A DNA stretch of 21,100 nucleotides from Candidatus Omnitrophota bacterium (GTDB lineage: Bacteria; Omnitrophota; Koll11; Tantalellales; Tantalellaceae), in contig JADGBB010000026.1 of assembly GCA_015231715.1 (NCBI GenBank), positions 1 through 21,100 of the forward strand. The letters run 5' to 3'. Under the pieces are notes generated by a model that saw nothing but the letters and a program-made list of their open reading frames with translations, did no database searches and had not been told where the DNA came from. The position numbers were made by a program, and so were the translations under genes. Below are positions 1 to 8,743 of the stretch, piece by piece (position 1 is the stretch's first letter; every line of letters starts with the position of its first letter).

Positions 1-843
1 GGTTATTACATCAATGGAACACTAATGTTTCCGGCATTGAAAGTATTTACTGTATTAGCAGTCGTTACAATAGGTATTGTAATTTTAAGTTATATTTTAG
101 TATTTTCTGAAAAGAACAAAAAAGAAAGTTTTGGGAAAACTCAGTCATATAGGAAAAACACAAAAGGCTTAATTCTTTTATTAGGTATAAGTTCTATTCT
201 GTATTGTTTCTCCGGCACCAAACTTATTCCGGGGACTTCAGAATTTATTGATGTCTTAAAGATAATACTAACAGCCGCAAGTTTAGTTTCTTTTCCTTTA
301 TCAATAGCCGGTACGTTTATTGTCGGTTTTTTCAGAAAAGAAGCTATTATAAGAACAAGGGTCCCATTACCAGTAGGAACAATAAAAATAAGACATAATA
401 CCGTAAGAATGAGACTTTCCGAAGCATTAAGGCGCACCTTCAAATGGTGGACAGTTATATCTGCCGCAAACTTATTCCTGATATTTATTATGTCATATTT
501 TATTAAAATACCTTTGGGAGCTTTTAGTTTTTCTAATGTTTTAAACATGGTTAAAGGGATTTATCTTCAGTATGTTTGGTGTCAGCCTTTTGTGTCGGTT
601 GGTATTGTAGTTATAAGTGTTCTTGTCTTGTCGGCATTAACAGAAACCATTCTTAAAAAAAGAACTAATTTACTCAGCGATGAAGATGACGCAAAAAAAC
701 GTGTTTTATCCAAAATAGCTATTGTTAGTGTTTTCGCAATAGCAGCTGTGTTTTTTGTCCCGGTATTATCCGGATATATGGGTTTCCCACTAGCTGTTTC
801 ATATGTATACTATCTTAAGGTTTTTGAGTTCTACTTCAATTGA
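1..843 (+). CDS. Polytopic membrane protein of unknown function, possibly 5'-truncated
   Basis: I do not recognise the family. From the ATG at 25 the product is 272 residues with about six hydrophobic segments (near residues 5-27, 48-66, 76-103, 141-161, 187-210 and 230-250). Between them lie basic loops (residues 104-140 are rich in Arg and Lys) and an acidic/basic stretch near 211-229, so it is an integral inner-membrane protein. No catalytic motif is visible. The frame is open to base 1: eight codons (Gly-Tyr-Tyr-Ile-Asn-Gly-Thr-Leu) precede the ATG without a stop. The true start may therefore lie outside the window. A weak GGAA at 16-19 could instead serve the ATG at 25. It is the only + strand gene here, and its last 45 bases overlap the 3' end of the opposing TolC-like giant gene. 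The function cannot be inferred. Confidence 0.72.
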   Translation, partial: GYYINGTLMFPALKVFTVLAVVTIGIVILSYILVFSEKNKKESFGKTQSYRKNTKGLILLLGISSILYCFSGTKLIPGTSEFIDVLKIILTAASLVSFPLSIAGTFIVGFFRKEAIIRTRVPLPVGTIKIRHNTVRMRLSEALRRTFKWWTVISAANLFLIFIMSYFIKIPLGAFSFSNVLNMVKGIYLQYVWCQPFVSVGIVVISVLVLSALTETILKKRTNLLSDEDDAKKRVLSKIAIVSVFAIAAVFFVPVLSGYMGFPLAVSYVYYLKVFEFYFN

Positions 844-3800
844 CTTTACTTCCTGTAAATACAGGTTAAGATCCGCAATAATTATTTCCCATTCATATAT
901 AAGTTCGCTTATTCTGTGCTTTTCTGCTTCTTCAGAACCTTTCTGTTTAAGTTTTTCTATTCCCTCTTTTATCGATCTGCCGTTTCCCAATATTCTGGTA
1001 GAAGCCTTACATAATATGTTCATGTCTCTTCTTACATTGTTCCATTCGGATTGGCCACTCATTTCGGGGAAAAGGCGCCAAAAGACCATTTTTTCTTTTA
1101 GTTCTGATATTTCCCTGTCATTTCTTAAATTTTTTATAACTTTGTCAGAACTAAAATCAGCTTTAGACATAAATTCTTTATCCAGCTCTTCCGGATCAAT
1201 ATCGTAAGGGAGAAGAACAGAAGGCGGTAAAATTACACCGGTACCTGTCTCTATTGCGATAGAGAATTCTTTTAAAGCCTCAATCAAATTTTGTTTAGCA
1301 TCAATTATATTTTTTCTTGCGATGTCAAGTTCGACCATGTCTGTTTCAATCTCGTTTGCGCTTTTGTTATAAGTATTTTGGGTTTTGTCTCCGGAGTTAG
1401 AAATGTTTGAAGTTACATCTATTCTCGCCTCCGCTGAACTCATAACTGCCAAAGCTTCATTGTATTTTCCGTAAAGCTCAATAGCTCTATTTTCTGCTTC
1501 TTCGAGCGAAAGTCCGGCAAGATTTTGAGCGTTATTTACATCTAGCCGCGAAATTTCTCCGGCATAAGGATTAGGCCGATAATTTAAAGAAATACCGGTA
1601 AAAAAAGCACCTTCCTTTCTATCCGAACCATAAGTTTGATCCTTGTATATTTTGCCTCCGGCCTTTACCGTACTACTAAACATCCCGGCCAAAGAAGCAA
1701 GTTTTTCTCTTTCTTTCGCTATATTAATATCAACATTGGATAATTCTTCCTCTAAGGAAGCACCTCTATAAATTCCTGGATCTTTGTCGTGATCATTCTC
1801 TTGCTCGGATACATCCGATTCTTGAACTCCTAATACCGATAGAAGTATATTTATGTTCAACATTTCGTTTTCAATATTGTCTTTCGTTTCCTCAAGCAAC
1901 CTTTTACGACTTTCTAATCCAGATAATGCATCTCTGTCTCGGAGTTCTTTTTGCCACTTAATCAGCCTTTCCAATTCTTTATCGCATTTTGCCAATGCCC
2001 CGGTTGTTATCCCTAGCTTTTCCTTTGTAAGCCGGAACAACTTTATGGCACTTACTTTTTGAGCGTCCGCTATTTTTTTTGTCTTTTCTAGCATTATGTC
2101 ATACCGCTTAGCTTCCATCATTGATATATTAGCTAAAATATGTCTTTCCTTTTGTCTTTTATGCGCACCTGTCAAATATCCGGGTATATTTAAATATCCT
2201 AGAGCACTCCAATCCAGCCATGAGTCCGGAAGAGCAGGATAAACACTTGCATATGTGCCTGCCACAGCTAATGGTGAAACTGAGAACTTTATGCTAAAAC
2301 AGTCACCGTCTTTCTCCAAAGCATATGAAGTTAAAACATGCGCTCTTCTCCCTGCTTTTTGTATACCCTCATCAAGGGCATCTTTGCCAGTCTTTTTGTC
2401 AATTATAATATTGCCCGCATCAAGTCCGTCTTTATCTGAAAGTGATACCATATAACGAAAAGACACCTCTTTTGATGAGAGATCTTCAATCTTTTTCTCA
2501 TCTATGTCAGCAATATCACTGCTTAGCATATTCCCTTTATCAAATACTACCTCACCTCTATATGTACCATCATCGTTCCTTAGCGTAACTACCTTTAATT
2601 CTTTCAATGATTTTATTCTATAACCTGTAAGAACATTATCTGCCGCCAATTCTCCTTCCTGATTTATGGCCATAAGGGTTCCGGGAGGAATGATACCAAT
2701 CTCGCTTGAAAGGACAAGGTTCCCGTCCATTTCTTCTTTCAAAGACGCGACAATTCTATCAATATCACCAGAAGTTATATTATCAAGAAGCATAGTTTCA
2801 TTATCATCCAACACCAAATATCCCCTTAAATCAAGTTTAGCCGTGTAATGCTCAGACTCGGCTAAACTGATTTCAATAGCAATTTCGCTGCGTTGCCTTT
2901 TAAGTCTTTTTATTGAAGAGTAAGGTACATCAAGCCTATCCTTTAATTGATCAATTCTCTCATCTACAAGCTTATCGGAATCTTTTAAGTTTTTTATATG
3001 CTCATTAATTGAATGTATACGAACCATTTTGCGGACTAGATTTTCTTTAATTTTTCTTCCCGCTATATTTTCTTTTATTCTGGCTTCAAGAACAAACTCT
3101 AAGCCGGCTTTTTCCCTGACTTTATCCGACGGACGATATACCGGCAGATCTCCCGTAATCCCCATACCCGCATTTTTAAGAATCTTGCTTCCTTTAAAAA
3201 CATTCGAAGATAAATCAGTTATATCTCCGCTAATACCGACGGAAACTCCTACACCAATTACCGGCCTAAAAGCCTTTGTGTCGAGCCTGCTTCTATTTTC
3301 GGCTATTTGAACATCTATCTGTTCTTTAGAAATACGTCCTCTTTCGATAACCACAAAAAACATGTCTTTCAATAATCGTGTATCAACAGTATATCCTGCA
3401 TTTTTAAGTGACGATCTAACCTGAGAAATTTTCGAATCCATAATAGATATTCTCTCGTGCTTATCTAGTCCCTCCCGCGGAACATTTACAACTGGCAATA
3501 GATCCGATATCCTGTCTATAATCATTATCATCTCTTCTTTAGTCTTTAATTTTCTTCTAAAAATTCCTTTCCTCATATTTCCTTCTTCAAATTCCTCGGC
3601 CAGCTCTTTAAGTAGTATCCTTTCGTGAGGAGAAAGGTATCTTTCGATATAGGAAATTAATCCCTCAATAAATTCTTTTTCTTCATTAGTATATTGTTTC
3701 TCCGGTTCTGTTGCATTATCTATGCTTGGACCTTTAATCTCCTCGTCTTTGTCTTCAAATGTTTTCGCAAGGCCTATTTCCGCTACCACTATTTGTCCTG

Positions 3801-4914
3801 ATATTTCCGCGCTTTTGATCTTTGCATCTTTTTTCTCTCGCAGTACCCTCAAAAGTGGGCGGGTGCGCTCAAGCCCTTTTTCATGCCTTTCGGCTATATC
3901 AACTGCTTCTTCCTCCAATTCATTGAGCACTCCCATCTGGCCATCATTTGATTGTATTAATTGCTCACGTTCAGATACTTTAATATTCATGTCATTTTTA
4001 TTGTTTTTTTTCATCATTTCATATTCATCTTTTGCGGTGTAATATAATAGCAAGGCTTCTCTATTGCTTTTTGCCCGAGCTGTATCTCCAAAAATGATCT
4101 CAGCTTTAATTCCCAAAAAACTGGGGTTAGCAATATCACCATAAAGAAAACGCCTAAGAACATCCTCTTCCCAAAGACCTCTTATCTTAATATTTAGACG
4201 TTTTTCCGCAAGGGCTTTAAAAGCTCTCGTCTCTTCTTCCTTTTCCGCAAGAGACAGAGTGAAATATCTGTCAATTTCTCTCCTCTTGATTTCTTCGGAA
4301 AGATTAGATAATGAAAGTTCACTTCGGTTAATATTAATCTCTGCATCGGCTTCATATCCTGCTACATATCTTATTTTGCTCTTGGCCGCTTCAAGAACCC
4401 TATTTTCATACCTTATATCACTGTCAACTTCGGCTATACTCATATTTAAGACAGCTATCTCTTCTGAATCTATTCGGGTATAAACTGAACTATTTTTAAT
4501 AGCTATAAGTTCACTGCGGTAATTCTCAAGTATCTCTATTTTTTCTTTTGAAATAACTGCTTTGGAATATGTTTCGATAAGTTCACCGGCAACATTTATC
4601 TTTGTGCGTTCCATGTAATATTTACTTCTTTTTTCTTCGGCAAAAGAAGAAGACTCCCTATTTTTTTTATCAGCATCATACAGAACAACTCCCAATTCTG
4701 ACCTTAATCTTAATTCATCGGCTTTATCAACAACCGATTCAATGCGGCCGTTTCCTACGCCTCCGTCAACCGAGCCGTAACTTAATCCCATATCCCAAAA
4801 ATAAGTTCCATAAGAAGCCAGTTCTTTTCTGAGCCCGGCAAGTTTAAGTCTTCTCTCAGCTTCTTTTATGTCATACGAATCTTTTAGTACTTTATCCAAA
4901 ATATCCGAAAGACC
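799..4914 (-). repeat. Six degenerate TolC half-protomer repeats within the giant gene
   Basis: These are protein-level repeats; no DNA identity is visible. Approximate residue ranges in the 2,265-residue product are R1 895-1085, R2 1095-1282, R3 1412-1600, R4 1762-1923, R5 1945-2120 and R6 2146-2265. R1, R2, R3 and R5 each show an entry helix, two short strands, a glycine- or proline-containing turn and a long charged helical hairpin. R4 lacks a clear entry helix. R6 lacks a clear second strand and stops before the returning helix. Boundaries were placed by eye from hydrophobic and charge patterns, so each may be off by 10-20 residues. Confidence 0.6.
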
Positions 4915-7596
4915 TATTTCCGTTATTTCAGGGAGTATTTCTCCCCCATTTTGTATGTTATCAACTAATAAAGGAATAAGTATTTCTTCCTGTGTTTGCA
5001 TGTTTAGTACTTCGTCATGCCTTTGTTCTTGCCGTTTTGAAAATGCCGTTGCATCAATAGGCGAATAACTCATCACCCTTGCGATATCAACAGGATTCCT
5101 TTGCCCGTTATAAAAACTTCGCGCGTCATTCTCCAGCCGCTCGCCGTTCTGCTCCCATGCCTCTTTGCCTATTTTTTTTAACCCTTTGATCGCCTTTGAT
5201 AATAGGTTCCCTGCTTTACGCGTCTGGTTCCAGGAATAGTGCTTATCGCGGGCAATTATTTGAAGTGCTATTTCCGCCGCGCTTATATATCCGCTGGCTG
5301 TATTTAGATTAGCCAGCTCGATTCCGGCATTATAACCGCTTTCAAATAACGGCACTTTTTGATCAATATAAACATCAAGTTCTGCTGCGGGAGAAACTTC
5401 TAAGTTTTGAAATATTTGAAAGTCTAAATTATCAGCGGATATTATTCCGTCATCGTTCGTTGAATTAATCGTAACCGTTGCCGCTGCTATAATCGGCAAC
5501 AAAAATACGACTAAAAACATACAGGCAAATAGAATTCTTGCGTATCCAGGCATTCTGTTTAACCATGGAACATAAACCAGATTCGATATGTAATTTATAC
5601 GATCTTTTATTTTCTCCCATGCCCTTGAAGGTACTGTCTGGGCATCCTCAAAACTTGCCCTTGAATAAGCTTTTAATCCGGGAAACCGAACTTTTAGGGC
5701 GTATAAACAATCTTCAAAAGTTTTCTTATCTTCACGCCGTATTTTTCCTGTCATCATATATGATGTCGGATTTATCCCTGAAATTCTTAACACAAAATTG
5801 TCCGGATCTGACTCAAAATACCTGCCCATCTCATTGTTGTAAAAATTATATTTTAAGGACTTGGCAGTTTTTTTAAGGATTCCGATTAACTCGCGCCTAT
5901 CTTCTTCAGTTTTAGCCCATAAATACATCTTTACGGCCTGAAGTCCGACCTTGCTCATATTAAATTCACTAAATTCAGCATCTATAATTTCGTTTATATC
6001 TTCACGGTCGACTTCATTCAACTTTTCTAAAGCCGAACTTAGTAAATCCTTTGTTTTATTATCTCCCTGTGATAATCTAAAAAGAAATAATCCGACACTT
6101 TCTCTCTCCTCAATATTACTGCGCGTTGACTGTATTACGGCATTTATGTTCACTTCTATGGCAAAATTTACTATATTGTCCTCTTCGATTAATATGGTGT
6201 TTTCATCTGCAGGTATTCCATAATAGGCAAGTAACCCGGCCCTCTTTGCTATAATCTCTTTTTGGTAAGTAAGAAGTTCCGGGGTTATCGTGATATTGAA
6301 TTTTTTAAGATTTATTGCTCTTTCAATAATTTCGGCCGGAATATTATTCGCGATTATACTGCTGCTGTATATCGGATCGTATATACGTCCCAATAATTCA
6401 TCGTTCATCCCTAGCTTTTTAAGCGCAATAAGCAAACCTCTTACGCTATCGTTTTTAAGACTATCAAAAAACGCATCAACCCCATTTATGCCTTTATCTT
6501 CTTCCGCTGACATACAGGATATCGCTGAGTCAATAAATTTATCCCCTAAATATTCTATTCCCTTTTTGTAAAACAAAACCTTTTGAGTTTGTCTTCTCCT
6601 CTCACTACTTCCTAGTATGTACTTCCATGCATATTTAATGTTTTCTATTCTAAAATATTTACGTAATTTTGCAAAAAAATTGCTATGGATGAATTCCTCT
6701 TCTCTCTTAGGTTGACCATTCACACTAGGAGCTGAAATAACTACTTTCTCCTCGATAATCTGCAAGTCTTCCGCTTCCGACTGTTTTATAGACTTATTCG
6801 CATCGTTTATTGCAAGATCTATTTGTTCCAATGTTTTAAAGGCATTTGACTTGTAATAATAGTTTTTTCCGCCATATGAACGACTAGAAACTTTATGCAA
6901 TGCTTCCATATCTTTGTAGACGGTATTGTAAGCAAACGTTCTCAATTTCTTTACATCTTTAAGAAGATCCGGCGTTATATTATATTTTTTTGCTTGTTCA
7001 ATATCCCATTCTTTTGCGGACTCTAAAAGTTTTTTAGCTTCTTTAACAGAAAGAACTCTTGATCCGGCTAGTATGCTTATAAAAAATAATTTTCGTATTT
7101 CTCGGTCTTTGTTTTTATATAGTTGTATTTCTTTTTTTTCACCTTTAATGCGAATAGAAAGTATTTCTTTGTCCTTATTAACTATGGCCTCATATGGCCA
7201 TTTGTAGGAACGATTCATAATTATCTCATCTATTGCCCCAACAGCACATGGTATGATCCAGTTATCTCCTTCTCTCCTTTTTCCGTTGTATTCGTTTTTC
7301 GGATCTTCTCTGAAATCGAAAACAAACCCAAACCCGGGCGCAAGCTTATGATCAAAGATTCGTCTTCCATCATGATCAATATCCTTGACAAGGCTATTAA
7401 GTATATATTGTAGCGCATACTTTATATAGCTCTCATGCTTCATCACAACACTGTCTATCGGAGCTGAAAAAAGCTGCGGCTGAAGATTGTTTCTTTGACG
7501 AAGACGAGATAAACCTTCGGCATTAACTATATCCTGTGATAATAGTGTGCACACTACCGCTATTGCTATTATTTTAATGAATATATTTTTTTTCAT
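799..7596 (-). CDS. Giant exported protein with tandem TolC-like (outer membrane efflux) repeats
   Basis: The 2,265-residue protein starts with a Sec-type signal peptide (residues 1-26, ending VNA). Residues 28-683 are unrecognised. A second signal-like hydrophobic segment follows at about 685-706, after basic residues and ending in AAA. From about 895 to the end the chain repeats the layout of a TolC/outer-membrane-factor half-protomer: helix, strand, strand closing on a 'PLFDGG'-like turn, then a long helical hairpin. The clearest turns are VLYDADKKNRE (971-981), IIFGDTARAK (1167-1176), LPVYRPSDKV (1484-1493), NIPGYLTGAH (1803-1812), SLNYRPNPYAG (2003-2013) and RILGNGRSIK (2201-2210). TolC-family proteins form trimeric outer-membrane channels for export; that this protein does so is inference. 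A beta-rich insert lies at about 1630-1740. No good ribosome binding site precedes the ATG, but the Met-Lys-Lys start plus signal peptide supports it. It follows pstS after 235 bases. Coiled-coil convergence is the main alternative. Confidence 0.86.
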   Translation of the reverse strand: MKKNIFIKIIAIAVVCTLLSQDIVNAEGLSRLRQRNNLQPQLFSAPIDSVVMKHESYIKYALQYILNSLVKDIDHDGRRIFDHKLAPGFGFVFDFREDPKNEYNGKRREGDNWIIPCAVGAIDEIIMNRSYKWPYEAIVNKDKEILSIRIKGEKKEIQLYKNKDREIRKLFFISILAGSRVLSVKEAKKLLESAKEWDIEQAKKYNITPDLLKDVKKLRTFAYNTVYKDMEALHKVSSRSYGGKNYYYKSNAFKTLEQIDLAINDANKSIKQSEAEDLQIIEEKVVISAPSVNGQPKREEEFIHSNFFAKLRKYFRIENIKYAWKYILGSSERRRQTQKVLFYKKGIEYLGDKFIDSAISCMSAEEDKGINGVDAFFDSLKNDSVRGLLIALKKLGMNDELLGRIYDPIYSSSIIANNIPAEIIERAINLKKFNITITPELLTYQKEIIAKRAGLLAYYGIPADENTILIEEDNIVNFAIEVNINAVIQSTRSNIEERESVGLFLFRLSQGDNKTKDLLSSALEKLNEVDREDINEIIDAEFSEFNMSKVGLQAVKMYLWAKTEEDRRELIGILKKTAKSLKYNFYNNEMGRYFESDPDNFVLRISGINPTSYMMTGKIRREDKKTFEDCLYALKVRFPGLKAYSRASFEDAQTVPSRAWEKIKDRINYISNLVYVPWLNRMPGYARILFACMFLVVFLLPIIAAATVTINSTNDDGIISADNLDFQIFQNLEVSPAAELDVYIDQKVPLFESGYNAGIELANLNTASGYISAAEIALQIIARDKHYSWNQTRKAGNLLSKAIKGLKKIGKEAWEQNGERLENDARSFYNGQRNPVDIARVMSYSPIDATAFSKRQEQRHDEVLNMQTQEEILIPLLVDNIQNGGEILPEITEIGLSDILDKVLKDSYDIKEAERRLKLAGLRKELASYGTYFWDMGLSYGSVDGGVGNGRIESVVDKADELRLRSELGVVLYDADKKNRESSSFAEEKRSKYYMERTKINVAGELIETYSKAVISKEKIEILENYRSELIAIKNSSVYTRIDSEEIAVLNMSIAEVDSDIRYENRVLEAAKSKIRYVAGYEADAEININRSELSLSNLSEEIKRREIDRYFTLSLAEKEEETRAFKALAEKRLNIKIRGLWEEDVLRRFLYGDIANPSFLGIKAEIIFGDTARAKSNREALLLYYTAKDEYEMMKKNNKNDMNIKVSEREQLIQSNDGQMGVLNELEEEAVDIAERHEKGLERTRPLLRVLREKKDAKIKSAEISGQIVVAEIGLAKTFEDKDEEIKGPSIDNATEPEKQYTNEEKEFIEGLISYIERYLSPHERILLKELAEEFEEGNMRKGIFRRKLKTKEEMIMIIDRISDLLPVVNVPREGLDKHERISIMDSKISQVRSSLKNAGYTVDTRLLKDMFFVVIERGRISKEQIDVQIAENRSRLDTKAFRPVIGVGVSVGISGDITDLSSNVFKGSKILKNAGMGITGDLPVYRPSDKVREKAGLEFVLEARIKENIAGRKIKENLVRKMVRIHSINEHIKNLKDSDKLVDERIDQLKDRLDVPYSSIKRLKRQRSEIAIEISLAESEHYTAKLDLRGYLVLDDNETMLLDNITSGDIDRIVASLKEEMDGNLVLSSEIGIIPPGTLMAINQEGELAADNVLTGYRIKSLKELKVVTLRNDDGTYRGEVVFDKGNMLSSDIADIDEKKIEDLSSKEVSFRYMVSLSDKDGLDAGNIIIDKKTGKDALDEGIQKAGRRAHVLTSYALEKDGDCFSIKFSVSPLAVAGTYASVYPALPDSWLDWSALGYLNIPGYLTGAHKRQKERHILANISMMEAKRYDIMLEKTKKIADAQKVSAIKLFRLTKEKLGITTGALAKCDKELERLIKWQKELRDRDALSGLESRKRLLEETKDNIENEMLNINILLSVLGVQESDVSEQENDHDKDPGIYRGASLEEELSNVDINIAKEREKLASLAGMFSSTVKAGGKIYKDQTYGSDRKEGAFFTGISLNYRPNPYAGEISRLDVNNAQNLAGLSLEEAENRAIELYGKYNEALAVMSSAEARIDVTSNISNSGDKTQNTYNKSANEIETDMVELDIARKNIIDAKQNLIEALKEFSIAIETGTGVILPPSVLLPYDIDPEELDKEFMSKADFSSDKVIKNLRNDREISELKEKMVFWRLFPEMSGQSEWNNVRRDMNILCKASTRILGNGRSIKEGIEKLKQKGSEEAEKHRISELIYEWEIIIADLNLYLQEVKSIEVELKNLKIVYI

Positions 7597-7693
7597 AACT
7601 AGTTAAGTATAACAATACCTCGTAACAACTTTTTGAAATCCAAGAAACATCTTTGTGAACAAAATTATTTAAATTAAAACTTTGAGTTAAACA

Positions 7694-7767
7694 ATTATAT
7701 TAGTTTTAGTTCAACTAACAGAAAGTATACCATAAATTTTATAAAACAATTGTGAACTCTTTGTGAC
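7694..7767 (-). promoter_or_regulatory. Putative promoter with Pho-box-like direct repeats before the TolC-like giant gene
   Basis: The 235-base gap 7597-7831 lies between pstS and the giant gene. Read on the - strand it holds GTCACA-AAGAG-TTCACA (7767-7751), two CACA hexamers 11 bp apart. This resembles the 11-bp phased half-sites known for PhoB/PhoP boxes. Downstream of it are a TATACT (7729-7724) and a perfect TATAAT (7699-7694), either of which could be a -10 element; neither has a good -35 at ideal spacing. A further TTCACA lies at 7659-7654. No terminator-like hairpin with a T-run follows pstS, so read-through from pstS is also possible. The sites are read directly from the sequence; the link to PhoB is inference. 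Confidence 0.35.
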
Positions 7768-7831
7768 TTTTTGTTTTGTTAACCTGAACGGTTTGAGTTG
7801 TTAATAGCAGTGCCTGTTAAAATAACACGAT

Positions 7832-8704
7832 TTAAAATATTCCCTCATTCTGTTTGGCATATTCTTCATTTAGAGGAAGAAAGCCCATCTCCTCACATAC
7901 TTTTTGCCCTTCAGGACTAAGCTCAAATTCTATAAAATCCTTGGTGCTTCCCTCTGGCTTGCCGTTTGTGTATTGAATAAGGGTTCTTATTATGGAATAC
8001 TTTTTAACTTCATCCGTTTTAAGCACTGTAGGATCAATGTACTCCTCTCCTTCCATCGTAGCAATTTTAAGAACTTTTGATCCTGTAGAATGCTTGGCAT
8101 GACCTAAACCGACATATCCTATTCCCGACTTATCATTTTTTACTGACTCAATGATCTGTGAATTTCCGTTCATTCTTCTCATTTCGTCCGAATAATCGCT
8201 TTTCAACACGTCCTCTCTAAATTGTACAAATGTACCTGAATTTGATTGTCTACCGTAAAGAGTTATCGGCATATCATCTCCCCCGACTTCTTTCCAATTA
8301 ACAATATCTCCTCTAAAAATAGCTCCTAGCTGTGCATTTGTCAGTTTATCCACTTTGTTGCTTTCATTAACAACAATTGTTATGCAATCTACACCCACAA
8401 CAATAAGAACCGGATCCACTCCTTTAGCCTTAGAGTCTACCAGTTCCCTGCCTTTCATTTCTCTTGAAGAATTTGCTATATCCACGGTTCTGTTGCGCAA
8501 ACCTGCTATGCCTGTCCCTGAACCTCCGCCTGTAACCGCGACTTTTTTTTCGGGATATTTCTCCATATAAACCTCAGCCATTCTTTGAATAAGGTTAACC
8601 ATGGTATCTGATCCTCTTATCTGTAAATTTTCTTCGGCTTTTGAATTAGCCGAAATGGTAATTAACATAAGTGCAATAAATCCCATCTTTAAATATTTTC
8701 TCAT
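7832..8704 (-). CDS. pstS: Periplasmic phosphate-binding protein PstS
   Basis: This is the substrate-binding component of the high-affinity phosphate ABC importer. The 290 residues begin with a Sec signal peptide (about 1-23, ending NSKA) and no lipobox, so the product should be soluble in the periplasm. Family motifs are clear: GSDTM near 31-35 (the usual GSTT position), GGGSGTGIAGL at 59-69, DIANSSREM at 75-83 and GRQSNSGTF at 151-159, which carry the Ser/Thr/Asp/Arg phosphate ligands. Length is typical for short PstS proteins. A strong ribosome binding site (AAGGAG, 8716-8711) lies 6 bases before the ATG. The gene starts only 39 bases after the CotH-family gene, so the two are probably co-transcribed. 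The transporter genes pstC, pstA and pstB are not in the window. Confidence 0.96.
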   Translation of the reverse strand: MRKYLKMGFIALMLITISANSKAEENLQIRGSDTMVNLIQRMAEVYMEKYPEKKVAVTGGGSGTGIAGLRNRTVDIANSSREMKGRELVDSKAKGVDPVLIVVGVDCITIVVNESNKVDKLTNAQLGAIFRGDIVNWKEVGGDDMPITLYGRQSNSGTFVQFREDVLKSDYSDEMRRMNGNSQIIESVKNDKSGIGYVGLGHAKHSTGSKVLKIATMEGEEYIDPTVLKTDEVKKYSIIRTLIQYTNGKPEGSTKDFIEFELSPEGQKVCEEMGFLPLNEEYAKQNEGIF

Positions 8705-8743
8705 TTTTTTCTCCTTCCTCTTTTTATGTTTTAACGTTATTCT

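Noticed and set aside
141..548. A 135-codon - strand open frame
   Set aside because: It is antisense to the + strand membrane protein, whose hydrophobic-segment pattern is the more credible coding signal.
7784..7796. Possible hairpin (AACC...GGTT) after pstS
   Set aside because: The stem has only four pairs and there is no T-run, so it is not a credible terminator.
7832..8704. A complete pst operon
   Set aside because: Only pstS is present. No ABC permease or ATPase gene (pstC, pstA, pstB) or phoU can be found on either strand.
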